DNA of 64,000 nucleotides from Candidatus Kuenenia stuttgartensis (GCA_945902075.1 CAMDMA010000005.1:1-64000), one strand, 5' to 3'. Shown: positions 16,461 through 25,601, counted from the first letter of the stretch. Notes: a model not told the origin generated them from the sequence alone. Made by a program: numbers and translations.

Positions 16461-17717
16461 CTATATCCCGTCACGAATGATGCGGCGCAGGCCATCATCA
16501 AGCCGGAAATACTCGAGACGAAGGCGTTCGCCCACTGATCCGAGCCACGGCGCACGCCCGGCGTGGCGATCGATTCGTCCAAGGGCGTCGCGAACGTCAT
16601 CGAGCGTTGCGTGCGGATGGCCGCGTGCGGCGGCGAGTGCGCGCGCAGTCCAAGCGGTGCATGCGATGTTGAGAACAAGCGCTTGGAGTCCACGCACCGC
16701 GGGCCAGCCGTAGTAGCCCGCACCCCACGCGCGATTTCCGAGAATCGTCGCGCGCGCATAGCGCGTCAGTAGTTGGTCAATCGCATCGCGATCGGGGCTC
16801 TCTGTGAGCGCTGGAATCGCGGAAATTCGCGCAAAATCAGTACCAACGAGGAGTCCCTTCGCGACCGGCGGCACAGCGCCCTTGCCTCGCGTGAATGCTC
16901 GACTCGCGAGAAGTTGCGTAAGCACAGTGCGCCATCGGCCTTTCGTCTTCGCGGTGCCAACCTGTACATCCTCAAGGCGCGCGTAGACCGCCTGTCGGAG
17001 CAGCCGGACTTGCTTGGGAAGTACGGTCTCTACGGGCAGGTGTTCGAGCTCACCCGGTACCGCATTGACGAGCACGTTGACAAGTTCCCGGAAACGCGTC
17101 GCTCGAACTTCCGCAAGCTTCGCACGTCCGAGGCTCGCGGCGATCCAAGCGAGACCATCAAAGCGGTCCCGCATCACAAGGTCGTCGCGCGAGAGCATGC
17201 GATCGAGCAACTGCGCGAGCGCATCAAGTTCACCATCTTTCGCGGACATCGCATCCGCAAGCATCGCTGTGTAGGTTGCCGCCCGTGTCTCTGGGACAGC
17301 ACGACTCATGCGATCAATCTCATTGATGTGCGACCGGAGTTCCGCACCCTTATTTTCGCGCACACTTTGGCATGCAAAACTGATACCCACTCGTGTGCGC
17401 GCGTCATCCGGAACAAGGACAAATGGAAAGAGTTGACAAGCGATGGGCTTCTGCGCGAAGCCAAACTCCTTGTGAATCCTGCAGAGTCCGTCATCGAGGA
17501 GGAACACGCAGGCGCCGTCGTCGCGTTGGCGGAGATAGGTTGTTCCGCGGAACTCGCTGGTGACAGCATGGCCGAGTCGAGCTTCCCACTGTTGGGCCCG
17601 CAGCGTGTCGAGATCGGCAGGTCGAAGTTGGACGGTGAAGTCACGGCAGCAGTTGCCACAGCCATGACAGCTGTAGCGCTGCTGTTGAACTGGAAGCACG
17701 AGGATGGGAAGTGCCAT
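16461..17717 (-). CDS. YkgJ-family cysteine-cluster protein with a long C-terminal extension
   Basis: The N-terminal 110 residues carry the family's metal/Fe-S-type cysteines: YSCHGCGNCCRDF near residue 15, CVFLLDDGLCRIH near 70 and KPIACQLFPF near 90, resembling the FliB/YkgJ zinc- or iron-cluster fold. The remaining 300 residues are mainly helical and not recognised. Biochemical role is unknown; relatives have been linked to protein lysine methylation of flagellin and to metal binding. ATG 17717 (MALPILVLPV) starts 2 nt after the stop of the upstream membrane protein gene; a start at 17759 would overlap it by 40 nt. It is the last gene of the nfeD-floA run. Confidence 0.8.
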   Translation of the reverse strand: MALPILVLPVQQQRYSCHGCGNCCRDFTVQLRPADLDTLRAQQWEARLGHAVTSEFRGTTYLRQRDDGACVFLLDDGLCRIHKEFGFAQKPIACQLFPFVLVPDDARTRVGISFACQSVRENKGAELRSHINEIDRMSRAVPETRAATYTAMLADAMSAKDGELDALAQLLDRMLSRDDLVMRDRFDGLAWIAASLGRAKLAEVRATRFRELVNVLVNAVPGELEHLPVETVLPKQVRLLRQAVYARLEDVQVGTAKTKGRWRTVLTQLLASRAFTRGKGAVPPVAKGLLVGTDFARISAIPALTESPDRDAIDQLLTRYARATILGNRAWGAGYYGWPAVRGLQALVLNIACTAWTARALAAARGHPHATLDDVRDALGRIDRHAGRAPWLGSVGERLRLEYFRLDDGLRRIIRDGI

Positions 17718-17719
17718 CG

Positions 17720-18697
17720 TCACCGAGTCGAGGGTACGCGCTTGAGCCTTCGCGCGCACCAGAGTGCGCCAAGGATGCCGAGTGGAATGGTGACAATCGC
17801 CTCGCTCGCACTCTCAAGGAGCGCGAGTTGTGACGTGAGCGCATCAAGGCCTTCGCCCGTTTCGGAGGCAGTGACGACATAGGGTGCGACGAGCGCGACA
17901 AGCCCTTCTCGCCAACCGATGCGGCCGAGAGGGTTTCCCGCACCAAGGATGGCAACCGCCGCGAGCAGGGCTGCTTGTGCGGGGCCGAGTGTGACGCCGA
18001 CGATCTTCGCGGCCGCCCACATGCGCAGGCCCCACATCGCGAGATCGACCGAGCGAATCGCGAGGCCTTCGGCAAGCATTGTGGGCGAGTGCAATACGCG
18101 TTCGCCGCCCTTCAAAAAACGTCTCAGCGCGGGGATACGACCAATCATGATCGTTGCAGCTGAACCGAGCACGAGACATGCGCCGTAGGTGGCGAACCAG
18201 AGAAGGTCGAGCGAGAGTTCCTCGCGGCCAAGCTTGATTTGAACGACGCCGGCAGCAAGTGCAGAGCCGAGTGAGCCAAGGGTGACGATCGCAACGCCCG
18301 CGATCCATGCGGCGAGGTCGGTCGCCGGTAGACGCTCGACCCGCCAATGAAACGCGCATCGGAGTGCGAGCCCGAGCCGCACCGGTGCGTAGTTGAAGAG
18401 CGAGGCCATCAGATTGACCGCTTGCATTTCGATGTGGCCAAAGCGGCGAATGGGCTTGGCCACCGAGCGGAACACAAGTCCTGAGCAAAGGATCGAGACA
18501 AACGTTGCGCCGATGAGGACCCCAACAAGAGCGATTGGCGCCGCCCGGAGTTTGGCAAGGCCATCGCCGCCGTCGGCCCACGCTCGCTGCGCGCACCACG
18601 CAATCAGTACGCAGCCGAAGACGAACCCTACAACCTGAACCGCCATGCGGTACGTCGATGGTCGTTTGGAGGGCTCAGGCGCGGCTGCGGCGTTCAC
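17720..18697 (-). CDS. Polytopic membrane protein, LPG-synthase/flippase (UPF0104)-like
   Basis: The 325-aa protein has about eight predicted membrane helices and resembles the transmembrane domain of lysylphosphatidylglycerol synthase-like proteins (UPF0104). Supporting features are a central ASLFNYAPVRLGLALRCAFH segment and a late GAGNPLGRIGWREGLVALV segment, similar to the 'PxRxGE...R...E' pattern of the family. Such proteins often accompany glycosyltransferases and may move lipid-linked molecules across the membrane. The start GTG 18697 overlaps the stop of the glycosyltransferase gene by 4 nt (GTGA), indicating translational coupling. Family assignment is moderate; substrate unknown. Confidence 0.65.
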   Translation of the reverse strand: MNAAAAPEPSKRPSTYRMAVQVVGFVFGCVLIAWCAQRAWADGGDGLAKLRAAPIALVGVLIGATFVSILCSGLVFRSVAKPIRRFGHIEMQAVNLMASLFNYAPVRLGLALRCAFHWRVERLPATDLAAWIAGVAIVTLGSLGSALAAGVVQIKLGREELSLDLLWFATYGACLVLGSAATIMIGRIPALRRFLKGGERVLHSPTMLAEGLAIRSVDLAMWGLRMWAAAKIVGVTLGPAQAALLAAVAILGAGNPLGRIGWREGLVALVAPYVVTASETGEGLDALTSQLALLESASEAIVTIPLGILGALWCARRLKRVPSTR

Positions 18698-19437
18698 GCG
18701 CGCGAGTGTATCGCCCGTGCGGTCCGGCGCCGTTCGCGCCAGAGTACGACGAAGACCCGCAGACCATCCTTCATGCGGATCTTCTTACCCTCATCAAAGG
18801 ATCGAGGTGTGTAGCGCACAGGAACTTCGCGTACCCGCAGACGCGTCCGTGCCGCAGCGGCGACGATCTGTGGCTCGATACCGAACCGCTCTTCGTCGAG
18901 TTGGGGCAGGATGCTTCGCATCGCGGGAATAGTGAAGAGTTTCAGGCAGCACTCCATGTCATGGACTTTGAGCCCAGTCATGATGTTGCTTGCAAGCGTG
19001 AGGAATCCATTGGCGAGTCGATGCGCCATGCGCTTTAGTCCGGGCTGGGTCGCGCTCCATCGGTTACCAAGCACGATGTCTGCGTCACCCGCGATCACCG
19101 GGGTAAGTAGCGCAGGAAAGTCGGCCGCTTCGTACTCAAGATCTGCATCTTGGATGAGAATCGCATCGTCGGCCGACGCCAGTTCGAGTGCACGCGCGAA
19201 GCCCGTTCGAATAGCGGCTCCTTTCCCGCGATTTTTCGGGTGGAAACCAACCAGCGCGTCGCCCCTCGTGCCTAGACCGCGCACCGCCTCGACGGTTGAG
19301 ACATCCGATCCGTCGTCAATCAGCACCACTTGGCTCGTCCAACCTGCTGGGAGTGCAGCACCGCGCGCTCGAGTGACCGCCGCGACGAGCGTATCGGGCT
19401 CGTTGTAGACGGGGATCACGACGAAGAGAGTGGGCAT
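18694..19437 (-). CDS. Glycosyltransferase family 2 (dolichyl/polyprenyl-phosphate hexose synthase-like)
   Basis: The 247-aa GT-A enzyme starts LFVVIPVYNEPDTL, then shows LIDDGSD, HPKNRGKGAAIRTG and the metal-binding QDADLEYE, followed by VLGNRW. The order and spacing match DPM1/GtrB-like family 2 transferases that load a sugar onto a lipid phosphate carrier, although no C-terminal membrane helices are present. The C-terminal LRVREVPVRYTPRSFDEGKKI block is also typical of that subgroup. It overlaps the next membrane protein gene by 4 nt and follows floA by 25 bp, so it is in the same transcript. Cytoplasmic face of the membrane. Confidence 0.88.
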   Translation of the reverse strand: MPTLFVVIPVYNEPDTLVAAVTRARGAALPAGWTSQVVLIDDGSDVSTVEAVRGLGTRGDALVGFHPKNRGKGAAIRTGFARALELASADDAILIQDADLEYEAADFPALLTPVIAGDADIVLGNRWSATQPGLKRMAHRLANGFLTLASNIMTGLKVHDMECCLKLFTIPAMRSILPQLDEERFGIEPQIVAAAARTRLRVREVPVRYTPRSFDEGKKIRMKDGLRVFVVLWRERRRTARAIHSRA

Positions 19438-19462
19438 CAGTTCGTTCGCGCGAGAGCGCGGC

Positions 19463-20488
19463 TCAGCTCTGGGAAGGCGTGCCGCCGATGGCGCTGCGCA
19501 TCTGCGTGTCGGCAGTGAGATTCTGCATGCGGTAGTAGTCCATCAGCCCGAGTTTGCCGCTCCGAAGTGCCTCAGAGACAGCCCTTGGAATCTCCGCCTC
19601 AGCGAGCACAACAAGTGCGCGGTTCTTCTGTGCCTCAGCCTGATACTCAACATCTTGAGCAACAGCGAGCGCGCGGCGTTGCTCTGCCTCCGCTTGGAAG
19701 CGCTTCGTGTCAGCCTCTGCCTGCGCAGCTTGCAGTTGCGCACCGATATTCTCACCAACATCGATATCCGCGATATCAATCGAGAGGATTTCGAACGCGG
19801 TTCCGGAGTCGAGCCCCTTGGCAAGCACCGTTTTCGAAATGCGATCAGGATTCTCAAGCACGCTCTTGTGATCTTGTGCTGAGCCGATCGTCGAGATGAT
19901 GCCCTCGCCAACGCGGGCGATGATCGTCTCTTCAGTGGCACCACCGACAAGCCGGGCAATTGCGGTGCGGACTGTGACGCGAGCCTTCGCGCGAAGTTGA
20001 ATGCCGTCCTTTGCGACAGCATCGATGGTCTGTTTGCCGGATTGTGGGCTTGGGCAGTCGATGACCTTTGGGTTCACGGATGTCTGCACTGCGTCAAGGA
20101 TGTCGCGGCCAGCGAGGTCGATCGCCGTCGCGCGGTTCCATGGAAGCTCGATGCCGGCCTTGTCGGCGGCGATCATCGCGGCCACAACGCGGCTGATGTT
20201 GCCACGGGCGAGGTAGTGAGCCTCCATCAGATCGGTGGAGACATCGAGACCCGCCTTCTTGGCGCTGATGCGGTTGATGACGATGAGGTCTGGCGGGACC
20301 TTTCTCAGCCGCATCATGATCAGGTCGAGCATGCCAACGCGTGCATCGCTAAAAAGCGCTTGCACGTAGAGCTTAAGCACGCCAAGCATCGCGAAAAACA
20401 GGAACAGTCCGAGTAGGCCCAATACGCCGAGGACAATCCAAAGTAGGACGGTGCCAGGGGTAACAGCTTGTGCAAGAGTCATCGTCAT
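19463..20488 (-). CDS. floA: Flotillin-like protein FloA (UPF0365)
   Basis: The 341-aa protein has an N-terminal membrane hairpin/helix ([22 protein letters not shown]), an SPFH/PHB-like domain and a long Ala/Glu/Gln-rich helical segment ([19 protein letters not shown]) typical of flotillins. Family landmarks include [16 protein letters not shown]-type sequence followed by [14 protein letters not shown]. FloA organises membrane microdomains and affects fluidity and signalling. ATG 20488 has GGAG 8 nt upstream. It follows two NfeD-family genes, the standard nfeD-floA pairing. Confidence 0.96.
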   Translation of the reverse strand: MTMTLAQAVTPGTVLLWIVLGVLGLLGLFLFFAMLGVLKLYVQALFSDARVGMLDLIMMRLRKVPPDLIVINRISAKKAGLDVSTDLMEAHYLARGNISRVVAAMIAADKAGIELPWNRATAIDLAGRDILDAVQTSVNPKVIDCPSPQSGKQTIDAVAKDGIQLRAKARVTVRTAIARLVGGATEETIIARVGEGIISTIGSAQDHKSVLENPDRISKTVLAKGLDSGTAFEILSIDIADIDVGENIGAQLQAAQAEADTKRFQAEAEQRRALAVAQDVEYQAEAQKNRALVVLAEAEIPRAVSEALRSGKLGLMDYYRMQNLTADTQMRSAIGGTPSQS

Positions 20489-20511
20489 CGTTCAATCTCC
20501 AAGGGCGGGGT

Positions 20512-21051
20512 TCACCCGTTGTTGTGGAAGGTAGCAGGGTCTTGCGGCGTCCGCGGACGCACGCGCAGTTGGCCGTCGCGGATTGAGATCACCTCGATCG
20601 GGGTCGCTGCGTCGATCAGGTTGCCTTCGGCGCTTGCGTCGAGTCGTCGGCCATCGATGCGGACGAAGCCGGATGGTCGAAGCGGTGTGATCGACTCTCC
20701 AATCGCGCCGACTGGGGGAAGCGCGATCGAATTCTCGAAGATTCCCGAGCCGGTGCGCGCGGGATCTGCGGTGGAGAGGACCATGCGGCGGCCGATTGGC
20801 GACTTTGTTGCGAGGCGAAGCCCGAGCATCAGCATGAATGGCGCGGCGAGGGCATAGAGCGCAAGCAGCGACATGCCCAGGGTGGGATCGTGCATGAATC
20901 CGAGTGTGACCGATGCGATCGCACAGAGCACGCAGAGGATCGCGAGGATGCCGCCACTTGGAATCACGAACTCAATGAAAAACACCCCAAACGCAGCGGC
21001 GCCGAGGAGGATCGATGCAATCAACGCGCCTGAGGATTCGTCGCCATTCAT
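20512..21051 (-). CDS. Short NfeD-like membrane protein (NfeD C-terminal/OB-fold type)
   Basis: The 179-aa product has two membrane segments (LIASILLGAAAFGVFFIEFVI and the 75-100 region) followed by a small beta domain: GAIGESITPLRPSGFVRIDGRRLDA and then PIEVISIRDGQLRVRP. This is the NfeD OB-like C-terminal domain. It lacks the protease domain of full-length NfeD. The start ATG 21051 overlaps the stop of the upstream nfeD gene by 4 nt, and floA starts 23 bp downstream. It probably partners FloA in the membrane. Confidence 0.88.
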   Translation of the reverse strand: MNGDESSGALIASILLGAAAFGVFFIEFVIPSGGILAILCVLCAIASVTLGFMHDPTLGMSLLALYALAAPFMLMLGLRLATKSPIGRRMVLSTADPARTGSGIFENSIALPPVGAIGESITPLRPSGFVRIDGRRLDASAEGNLIDAATPIEVISIRDGQLRVRPRTPQDPATFHNNG

Positions 21052-22760
21052 ACGGTTTGCGTCCCTTCACGAGCAGAGGGCTCCACGATGACTGATGAGC
21101 CGAGTCTGCCGACCACGATGACGAGGGAGCCACGAGGGATGTAATCGCCGGTCGACTGCGCATCAAACAAATTGCCATCCAGTCGAATGCGACCGGATGG
21201 TCGGAGGTCACTATCGGCAATCGCCGCGCGTCCGGTTGCGGGGAGGGCCAGTTCGCCGCGCACGGGCGTGTCGTTCGCGCCAGCGATGGACGCAGAGAGA
21301 ATGGCGCGTCGGAAGATGGTGGTTTCACGAAACCAACGCGAGGCGAACCAGGTGAGAATCGCGCCGACTGCAAGACCCGCGATGGTCGTTGTGGTCGCTG
21401 TGACGAGCGTGGCGCGTTCGCCTGCGCTGGTCGGATCGGAACCAGTGAAACTCGCGACAAGACCGAAGAGCACACAGATTCCACCGGCCAGTCCAACGAA
21501 GCCAGTTCCGGGGAGAATGAAAACTTCCACGCCGATGAGTCCGATTCCTGCGACCACCAGCAGAATTTCCCACCACTCCGCGAGGCCAAGCATGGATGGT
21601 GCACCCACAAGAAGGAGCAAGGCGGCAGCAGCGACTGCTGCAGCAACGCCGATGCCAGGATGAAGCGTCTCAATCACAAGCGCGACCACAAAGATCGCGA
21701 TGAGAAGAATCCGAATCGGCCACGACACGAGCCAGCGCACAACCCCTTCCGTCCAACTCTCCGGGAAGCGCACCACCGATCGCGCTGCGAAGTAGGTTTG
21801 TAGTTCTGCATCATCTTTGACAAGTGCCTCCGCGAGGCCCCACCGAAGCGCCTCATTCGATTGCACGACAAGAAGGCGCTGTGCATCGTCGACCAACTCA
21901 ACAATCTCCCATGCGCCGCGCTGGTCGGCGGTAAGTGGAAGCTCGGAGGGTGTGAGTGGCGTCTGCGCTGTTGGCTCCGCGGCTTGCGGGGTGGGCCTCG
22001 CCGCGAGTCTCGTCGGATCAAGGCCGAGAGTGTCAAGGTCGGCGCGATCTGCGAATCGTCGCGCACGGTCTGACACGCGCTCGATGAGCCACAGTTCGCG
22101 TTCGGTTGCCACGAATGTTTGCAGCAGACGTGGATCATCTCCGCGCCGCTCGGCGGAGGCGTCGAGCTCGTCGAGGAGCGGCGACTCCATCTTCGCGCGC
22201 TCGGCGGCGGGGAGCGGGGTTAAGCCGAATCCGGGAATGGCGACGATCGGAGCGGCATCGCCGAAGACCGATCCAGGTGAGACAACAATCTCCCGGCAGG
22301 CAAGGGCGATGAATGTTCCCGCACTGAAGGCCTTCGGATGAATCCAGGCCACGGTGTTTGCTGGTGCGTCGCTTCGGATCCGCAGACAGATGTCGATCAT
22401 CGACGAAACTTGCCCGCCTGGCGTGTCGATTTCGAGAACAACCGCGTCGTAACCCTGCTCTCGGGAAGCGCGCAGTCGGCGCTCAAGCGACCAGAGGGTG
22501 ACATCGTCGATTGGACCTGTGACCGGGAGAATCGCGACCCGTTCAGCTTGTCGCCCAGCGGGTACGGCAACAATCGCTTGCGTCGTCGCAGAGTTGGAGG
22601 CAGAGTTTGAGGCGGAGTTTGTGGCGGAGTTTTTGGCAGGGTTTGTGGTGGCGGCTTGCGAGGCATGCACCTTCGCAGGGGCGATGCACACAGTCGCACT
22701 GGTCAGAAACCAGAGCAACGCCCTGTGCAGAAACCGCGGGATCCCCTGTGTCACCGACAT
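21048..22760 (-). CDS. Full-length NfeD: membrane-bound ClpP-class serine protease with OB-fold tail
   Basis: The 570-aa protein has a signal/anchor segment (LLWFLTSATVCIAPAKVHA), a Ser/Asn/Ala repeat linker, then a ClpP-like domain with VAILPVTGPIDD, YDAVVLEIDTPGGQV and HPKAFSAGTFIALAC, where the Ser before AGT is the likely nucleophile. About five membrane helices follow (residues 365-490). The C-terminal OB-like domain holds GELALPATGRAAIADSDLRPSGRIRLDG. ATG 22760 (MSVTQGIP) is preferred over the TTG eight codons upstream. It heads the operon with a short nfeD-like gene and floA. NfeD proteases of this type cut membrane-associated substrates such as stomatin-like proteins. Confidence 0.92.
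   Translation of the reverse strand: MSVTQGIPRFLHRALLWFLTSATVCIAPAKVHASQAATTNPAKNSATNSASNSASNSATTQAIVAVPAGRQAERVAILPVTGPIDDVTLWSLERRLRASREQGYDAVVLEIDTPGGQVSSMIDICLRIRSDAPANTVAWIHPKAFSAGTFIALACREIVVSPGSVFGDAAPIVAIPGFGLTPLPAAERAKMESPLLDELDASAERRGDDPRLLQTFVATERELWLIERVSDRARRFADRADLDTLGLDPTRLAARPTPQAAEPTAQTPLTPSELPLTADQRGAWEIVELVDDAQRLLVVQSNEALRWGLAEALVKDDAELQTYFAARSVVRFPESWTEGVVRWLVSWPIRILLIAIFVVALVIETLHPGIGVAAAVAAAALLLLVGAPSMLGLAEWWEILLVVAGIGLIGVEVFILPGTGFVGLAGGICVLFGLVASFTGSDPTSAGERATLVTATTTTIAGLAVGAILTWFASRWFRETTIFRRAILSASIAGANDTPVRGELALPATGRAAIADSDLRPSGRIRLDGNLFDAQSTGDYIPRGSLVIVVGRLGSSVIVEPSAREGTQTV
22588..22647 (-). repeat. 12-bp in-frame tandem repeat in nfeD
   Basis: Five imperfect 12-bp units (plus-strand consensus GCGGAGTTTGAG) encode an Asn-Ser-Ala/Thr-rich linker just after the signal segment of the NfeD protease. 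Units differ at one or two bases. Confidence 0.8.
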
Positions 22761-22790
22761 CGTCGCATCGTACGCGAACCACAAAAAGCA

Positions 22791-22830
22791 CCGCGGCCGG
22801 CTTGGTGATAGACACCGAAGCCGACCGCGG
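22791..22830 (-). terminator. Rho-independent terminator after the first pseudopilin gene
   Basis: CCGCGGCCGGCTTGGTG pairs with CACCGAAGCCGACCGCGG (about 15 of 17 bp) across a 5-nt loop, 45 bp beyond the pseudopilin stop. On the minus strand the stem is followed by TGCTTTTTGTGG. It lies just upstream of the nfeD start and isolates the two units. Confidence 0.75.
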
Positions 22831-22876
22831 AGGAAAGAGGGGGCCGATCACCCGAGGCGATCGGCAAGCTGAGGAT

Positions 22877-23737
22877 TTAGTCCCACACGATGGTCGGGGC
22901 GCCGGCGGTTGAGACCGCGGAGATCACCGTCAGCCACGAATCGGCCTTGTTCGCGATCGCCGGATCTTCTTCAGCGAAGATGTTGTCCGGCGTACCTGTG
23001 GTCGATCCCGCAGCCGCAAAGGTCGTAATACCTTCTGGCTGGAACTTGTTCTCGAAGAGAACGTGGTTGTCGTTAAAGCAGACGTTGCCTTCCCACTGCT
23101 TGGCACCGCCGTGGATCTGCAGAGTCTTCGAGTTGTTGTAGTCAGCGGCGGCAAGGCTACCGTTGCGGACGCCGCGGTTCCCGAGCACGACGAAGCGCGA
23201 GTTCTTGGTGTCGCGCCACTCCTTCGCCTTGCGGTTGTCCGCGAGGTGGCAGGTTCCGTAGCTCGTGTTGCAAATCGCACCGAGGTCTGACCTCAGGTTG
23301 GTATCCCAGTAGCGATCGTTCGCCGCCGTGACGTCGTACGCGTCGAAGTTGTAGTTCGCCATCGCAAGCACGTTGGTGCTGACTTCGGCCGGGCTCACGA
23401 GCGACTGGGTATCGAACGCGTTCTGCATGATGCAGGCCGAGTACATGTTGCCGTGGGTATTGAGGGCGACGTTCTCAGCGCCGACGCCCGGGGTGGTACC
23501 AACGCGGTTGATGATACCGGGGGTTGGGTACACGCCGTTAAAGTCGAGTGAGAGGGTGATGAAGCCCTTGTGGACCTGCTGGATCTGGGTCGAGTCCTTG
23601 ACGCGCTTCGCGGTCGCGCGGGCGCGGCCGAGGGCGGGCAGAAGGATCGCGAGAAGGAGGGCGATGATGCCCATGACGACGAGCAACTCGATCAGCGTGA
23701 ATCCGCGCTTGCTGCGGGGGGATTTTTGAGTGTTCAT
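22877..23737 (-). CDS. Pseudopilin-like protein with type IV prepilin N-terminus (copy 1)
   Basis: The 286-aa protein opens with SKRGFTLIELLVVMGIIALLLAILLPAL-type sequence: a prepilin peptidase site (G before FTLIE) with Glu at position +5 and a hydrophobic helix. The rest is a globular secreted domain with four or more cysteines and a late GNVCFNDNHVLFE block. It is likely a major or minor pseudopilin, assembled after cleavage and N-methylation by PilD. ATG 23737 gives the short leader expected. A paralogue lies directly upstream (23805-24734), and it ends at a terminator. Confidence 0.88.
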   Translation of the reverse strand: MNTQKSPRSKRGFTLIELLVVMGIIALLLAILLPALGRARATAKRVKDSTQIQQVHKGFITLSLDFNGVYPTPGIINRVGTTPGVGAENVALNTHGNMYSACIMQNAFDTQSLVSPAEVSTNVLAMANYNFDAYDVTAANDRYWDTNLRSDLGAICNTSYGTCHLADNRKAKEWRDTKNSRFVVLGNRGVRNGSLAAADYNNSKTLQIHGGAKQWEGNVCFNDNHVLFENKFQPEGITTFAAAGSTTGTPDNIFAEEDPAIANKADSWLTVISAVSTAGAPTIVWD

Positions 23738-23804
23738 GAATGGTCTCCGTGAGGAATCGAACTGTCGAATGATGGAATAAAACAAATACCTTCGCCGGAT
23801 GGCG

Positions 23805-24734
23805 TTAGTTCGCAGGTGCCTGACCGTTCGTCAGAAGTTCTTTGGACTCGGTGAAGAGTGTCGCGGTGATGGCATGGGCCATGCAAAGCCAAGTGTCGCC
23901 GCCCTGGAGTGTTCCACCGCAAGCTGTCGAGGTGAAGATCGGCGTGTCGACCGTGAAGATGTTGTCCTTCTGGAGCAGCGAGGCGCCGCACTCAAACTGC
24001 ACGGTGTCGGGGATGAAGCTGCGCTCGAGGGAGGTGTGGTTGTCGCCGTAGCAAATGTTGCCTTCCCAGGTGTCATCTGGCGCATGGAAGAGCAAGCTGT
24101 AGCTCTTCGAGTAGTTGTCGCCGGTGACCTTGCCCTTGAAGACGCCACGGTTTCCGAGCACCGGACGGGTGCCGTCAGAGCGGTTGCTCCAGTGGTACTT
24201 CTTGCGCTCGCCGATCAGAGCGAGGTGGGCGTACGAGGTGTTGCAGGCGTTCGTCGCAGCGCCGCCCGGGGCGGATTGAATGTTGGCGACGAAGTTCGGA
24301 TCCCAGTGGACCGGACCAGCGGTCGCAGCAGGATTGATGATGGTGTAGTTGTACTCAGCCTTCTTGACGACCGGATTGGTCTCCACAGGCGAGATGATGA
24401 CTTCCGGGGTGATGAAGCCCTTTCCGATCATCGCGCTGTAGAGGTTGGCAGTCTTGTTTTGAGTGACGTCCTCTTCGCCCTGGCCGGGGTAGTACACGCC
24501 GCCGACTTGGAGCCGACGGATCAGGCCCGGGATCGGGAGCTTGCCCTTCGGGTCCTGGTTGGCCCAGGTAAGGAAGCCCTTGTGGACCTGGCCGATGTTG
24601 GCCGCGTCGTTCAGGGTCTTCGCAGAGCGCTGCGCCTTGCTGAGTGCGGGAAGGAGCAGGCCGATGAGGAGGGCGATGATCGCCACGACGACGAGCAGCT
24701 CGACCAGAGTGAATCCGCTCTTCTTGTGCTTCAT
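23805..24734 (-). CDS. Pseudopilin-like protein with type IV prepilin N-terminus (copy 2)
   Basis: The 309-aa product has KKSGFTLVELLVVVAIIALL at its N-terminus, again with the prepilin peptidase site and Glu+5. Downstream it shares with copy 1 the QVHKGF segment, the CNTSY block, the RPVLGNRGV-type block and GNICYGDNHTSLE, so the two arose by duplication. ATG 24734 gives a six-residue leader. The gap to copy 1 is 67 bp with no clear terminator, so they are probably co-transcribed. Likely pili or secretion-pseudopilus subunits, secreted or surface. Confidence 0.88.
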   Translation of the reverse strand: MKHKKSGFTLVELLVVVAIIALLIGLLLPALSKAQRSAKTLNDAANIGQVHKGFLTWANQDPKGKLPIPGLIRRLQVGGVYYPGQGEEDVTQNKTANLYSAMIGKGFITPEVIISPVETNPVVKKAEYNYTIINPAATAGPVHWDPNFVANIQSAPGGAATNACNTSYAHLALIGERKKYHWSNRSDGTRPVLGNRGVFKGKVTGDNYSKSYSLLFHAPDDTWEGNICYGDNHTSLERSFIPDTVQFECGASLLQKDNIFTVDTPIFTSTACGGTLQGGDTWLCMAHAITATLFTESKELLTNGQAPAN

Positions 24735-25601
24735 GAGAGGTCTCCTGAGAAGGTGAACCAACAAGGTTCACAGGTTGGGGAATGAGGCGGCGAGAAATAA
24801 TCACGCCGATAACGGCTAGAGAAATCGAAGGGAGTGGAAGTACTCCTGCGATTGGCTTTCAGTTCTCGATTGCAGCCCCCCGATTGAGCGAGCGGAGCTC
24901 GCGCGCGTGGGTCAAATCAATCGACAACTGAGATGAGAGCTCGAGAAACCCGCCCTTCGTTTCGTACGGAGTTCCGCCATGAAGCACAAATGGCCACAAC
25001 AGATAGGCAGGACCGCACACAGGGGCGTTGTTCACGAGCGCCGGACCAAGTCCCGAACTGAGTCCACGAAAAACATGAAGGACTTGGGCCATGAAGGACA
25101 TGGGCCATAAAAGACTTGGGCCATGTAAGGACTTGGGCCAGCTGCGTCCGCCGTAGCGAGATACTCGCGAGGTCGATCCGTCTTCTGCGAATCATGTTGA
25201 TTCTCAGGTCGGATCGCGGGCCGTTTCATGATGTCGCGTGGTAGCGCGCCACCAAGCACAGAGTGAACCCCTCGCGGACGCAGGATCGGGATGTCGGCGG
25301 TTGCGGCGGAAAGCGTCGGAGAGCCGACAAAGAAAGAAAGCAGGACGGTTTGAAGAGGGATCGAAGATGAACCCCGCCTCGAGATTTGCCGCAACCGTCA
25401 TGAATGCATGGGCAGAGTAATACGAGCCACGAAGTTGTCAAGTTCCGGTCAAAGCGGAATTCCGGGAACAGGAATTTGTCGGAGGAAAAATCCCGACCAG
25501 CGCGGTGAGCCAACCGACCTGACGTTCGCTCTGTAGAGTGAGGCCAGCTCGAGGCTCGCCTCCCGGGCGACAGGCAATCGCCACCTCTACCCGAACAAAT
25601 C
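24735..25601. other. 870-bp stretch without a convincing gene, containing a 16-17-bp tandem repeat
   Basis: The stretch lies between the second pseudopilin gene and ridA. It holds four imperfect repeats (25075-25141). A minus-strand frame of 80 codons (24859-25101) runs out of the repeat and has unremarkable composition; I do not recognise it and it lacks a Shine-Dalgarno sequence. The region 25430-25600 should hold the ridA promoter, but no clear -35/-10 pair was seen. Confidence 0.5.
25075..25141. repeat. 16-17-bp imperfect tandem repeat, 4 copies
   Basis: The units read CATGAAGGACTTGGGC, CATGAAGGACATGGGC, CATAAAAGACTTGGGC and CATGTAAGGACTTGGGC. The unit length is not a multiple of three and no gene runs through it, so it is a non-coding minisatellite-like array. 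There are no spacers, which excludes CRISPR. Confidence 0.85.

Noticed and set aside
25075-25141. Possible CRISPR array
   Set aside because: The units are directly adjacent with no spacers, are only 16-17 bp, and no cas gene is present.
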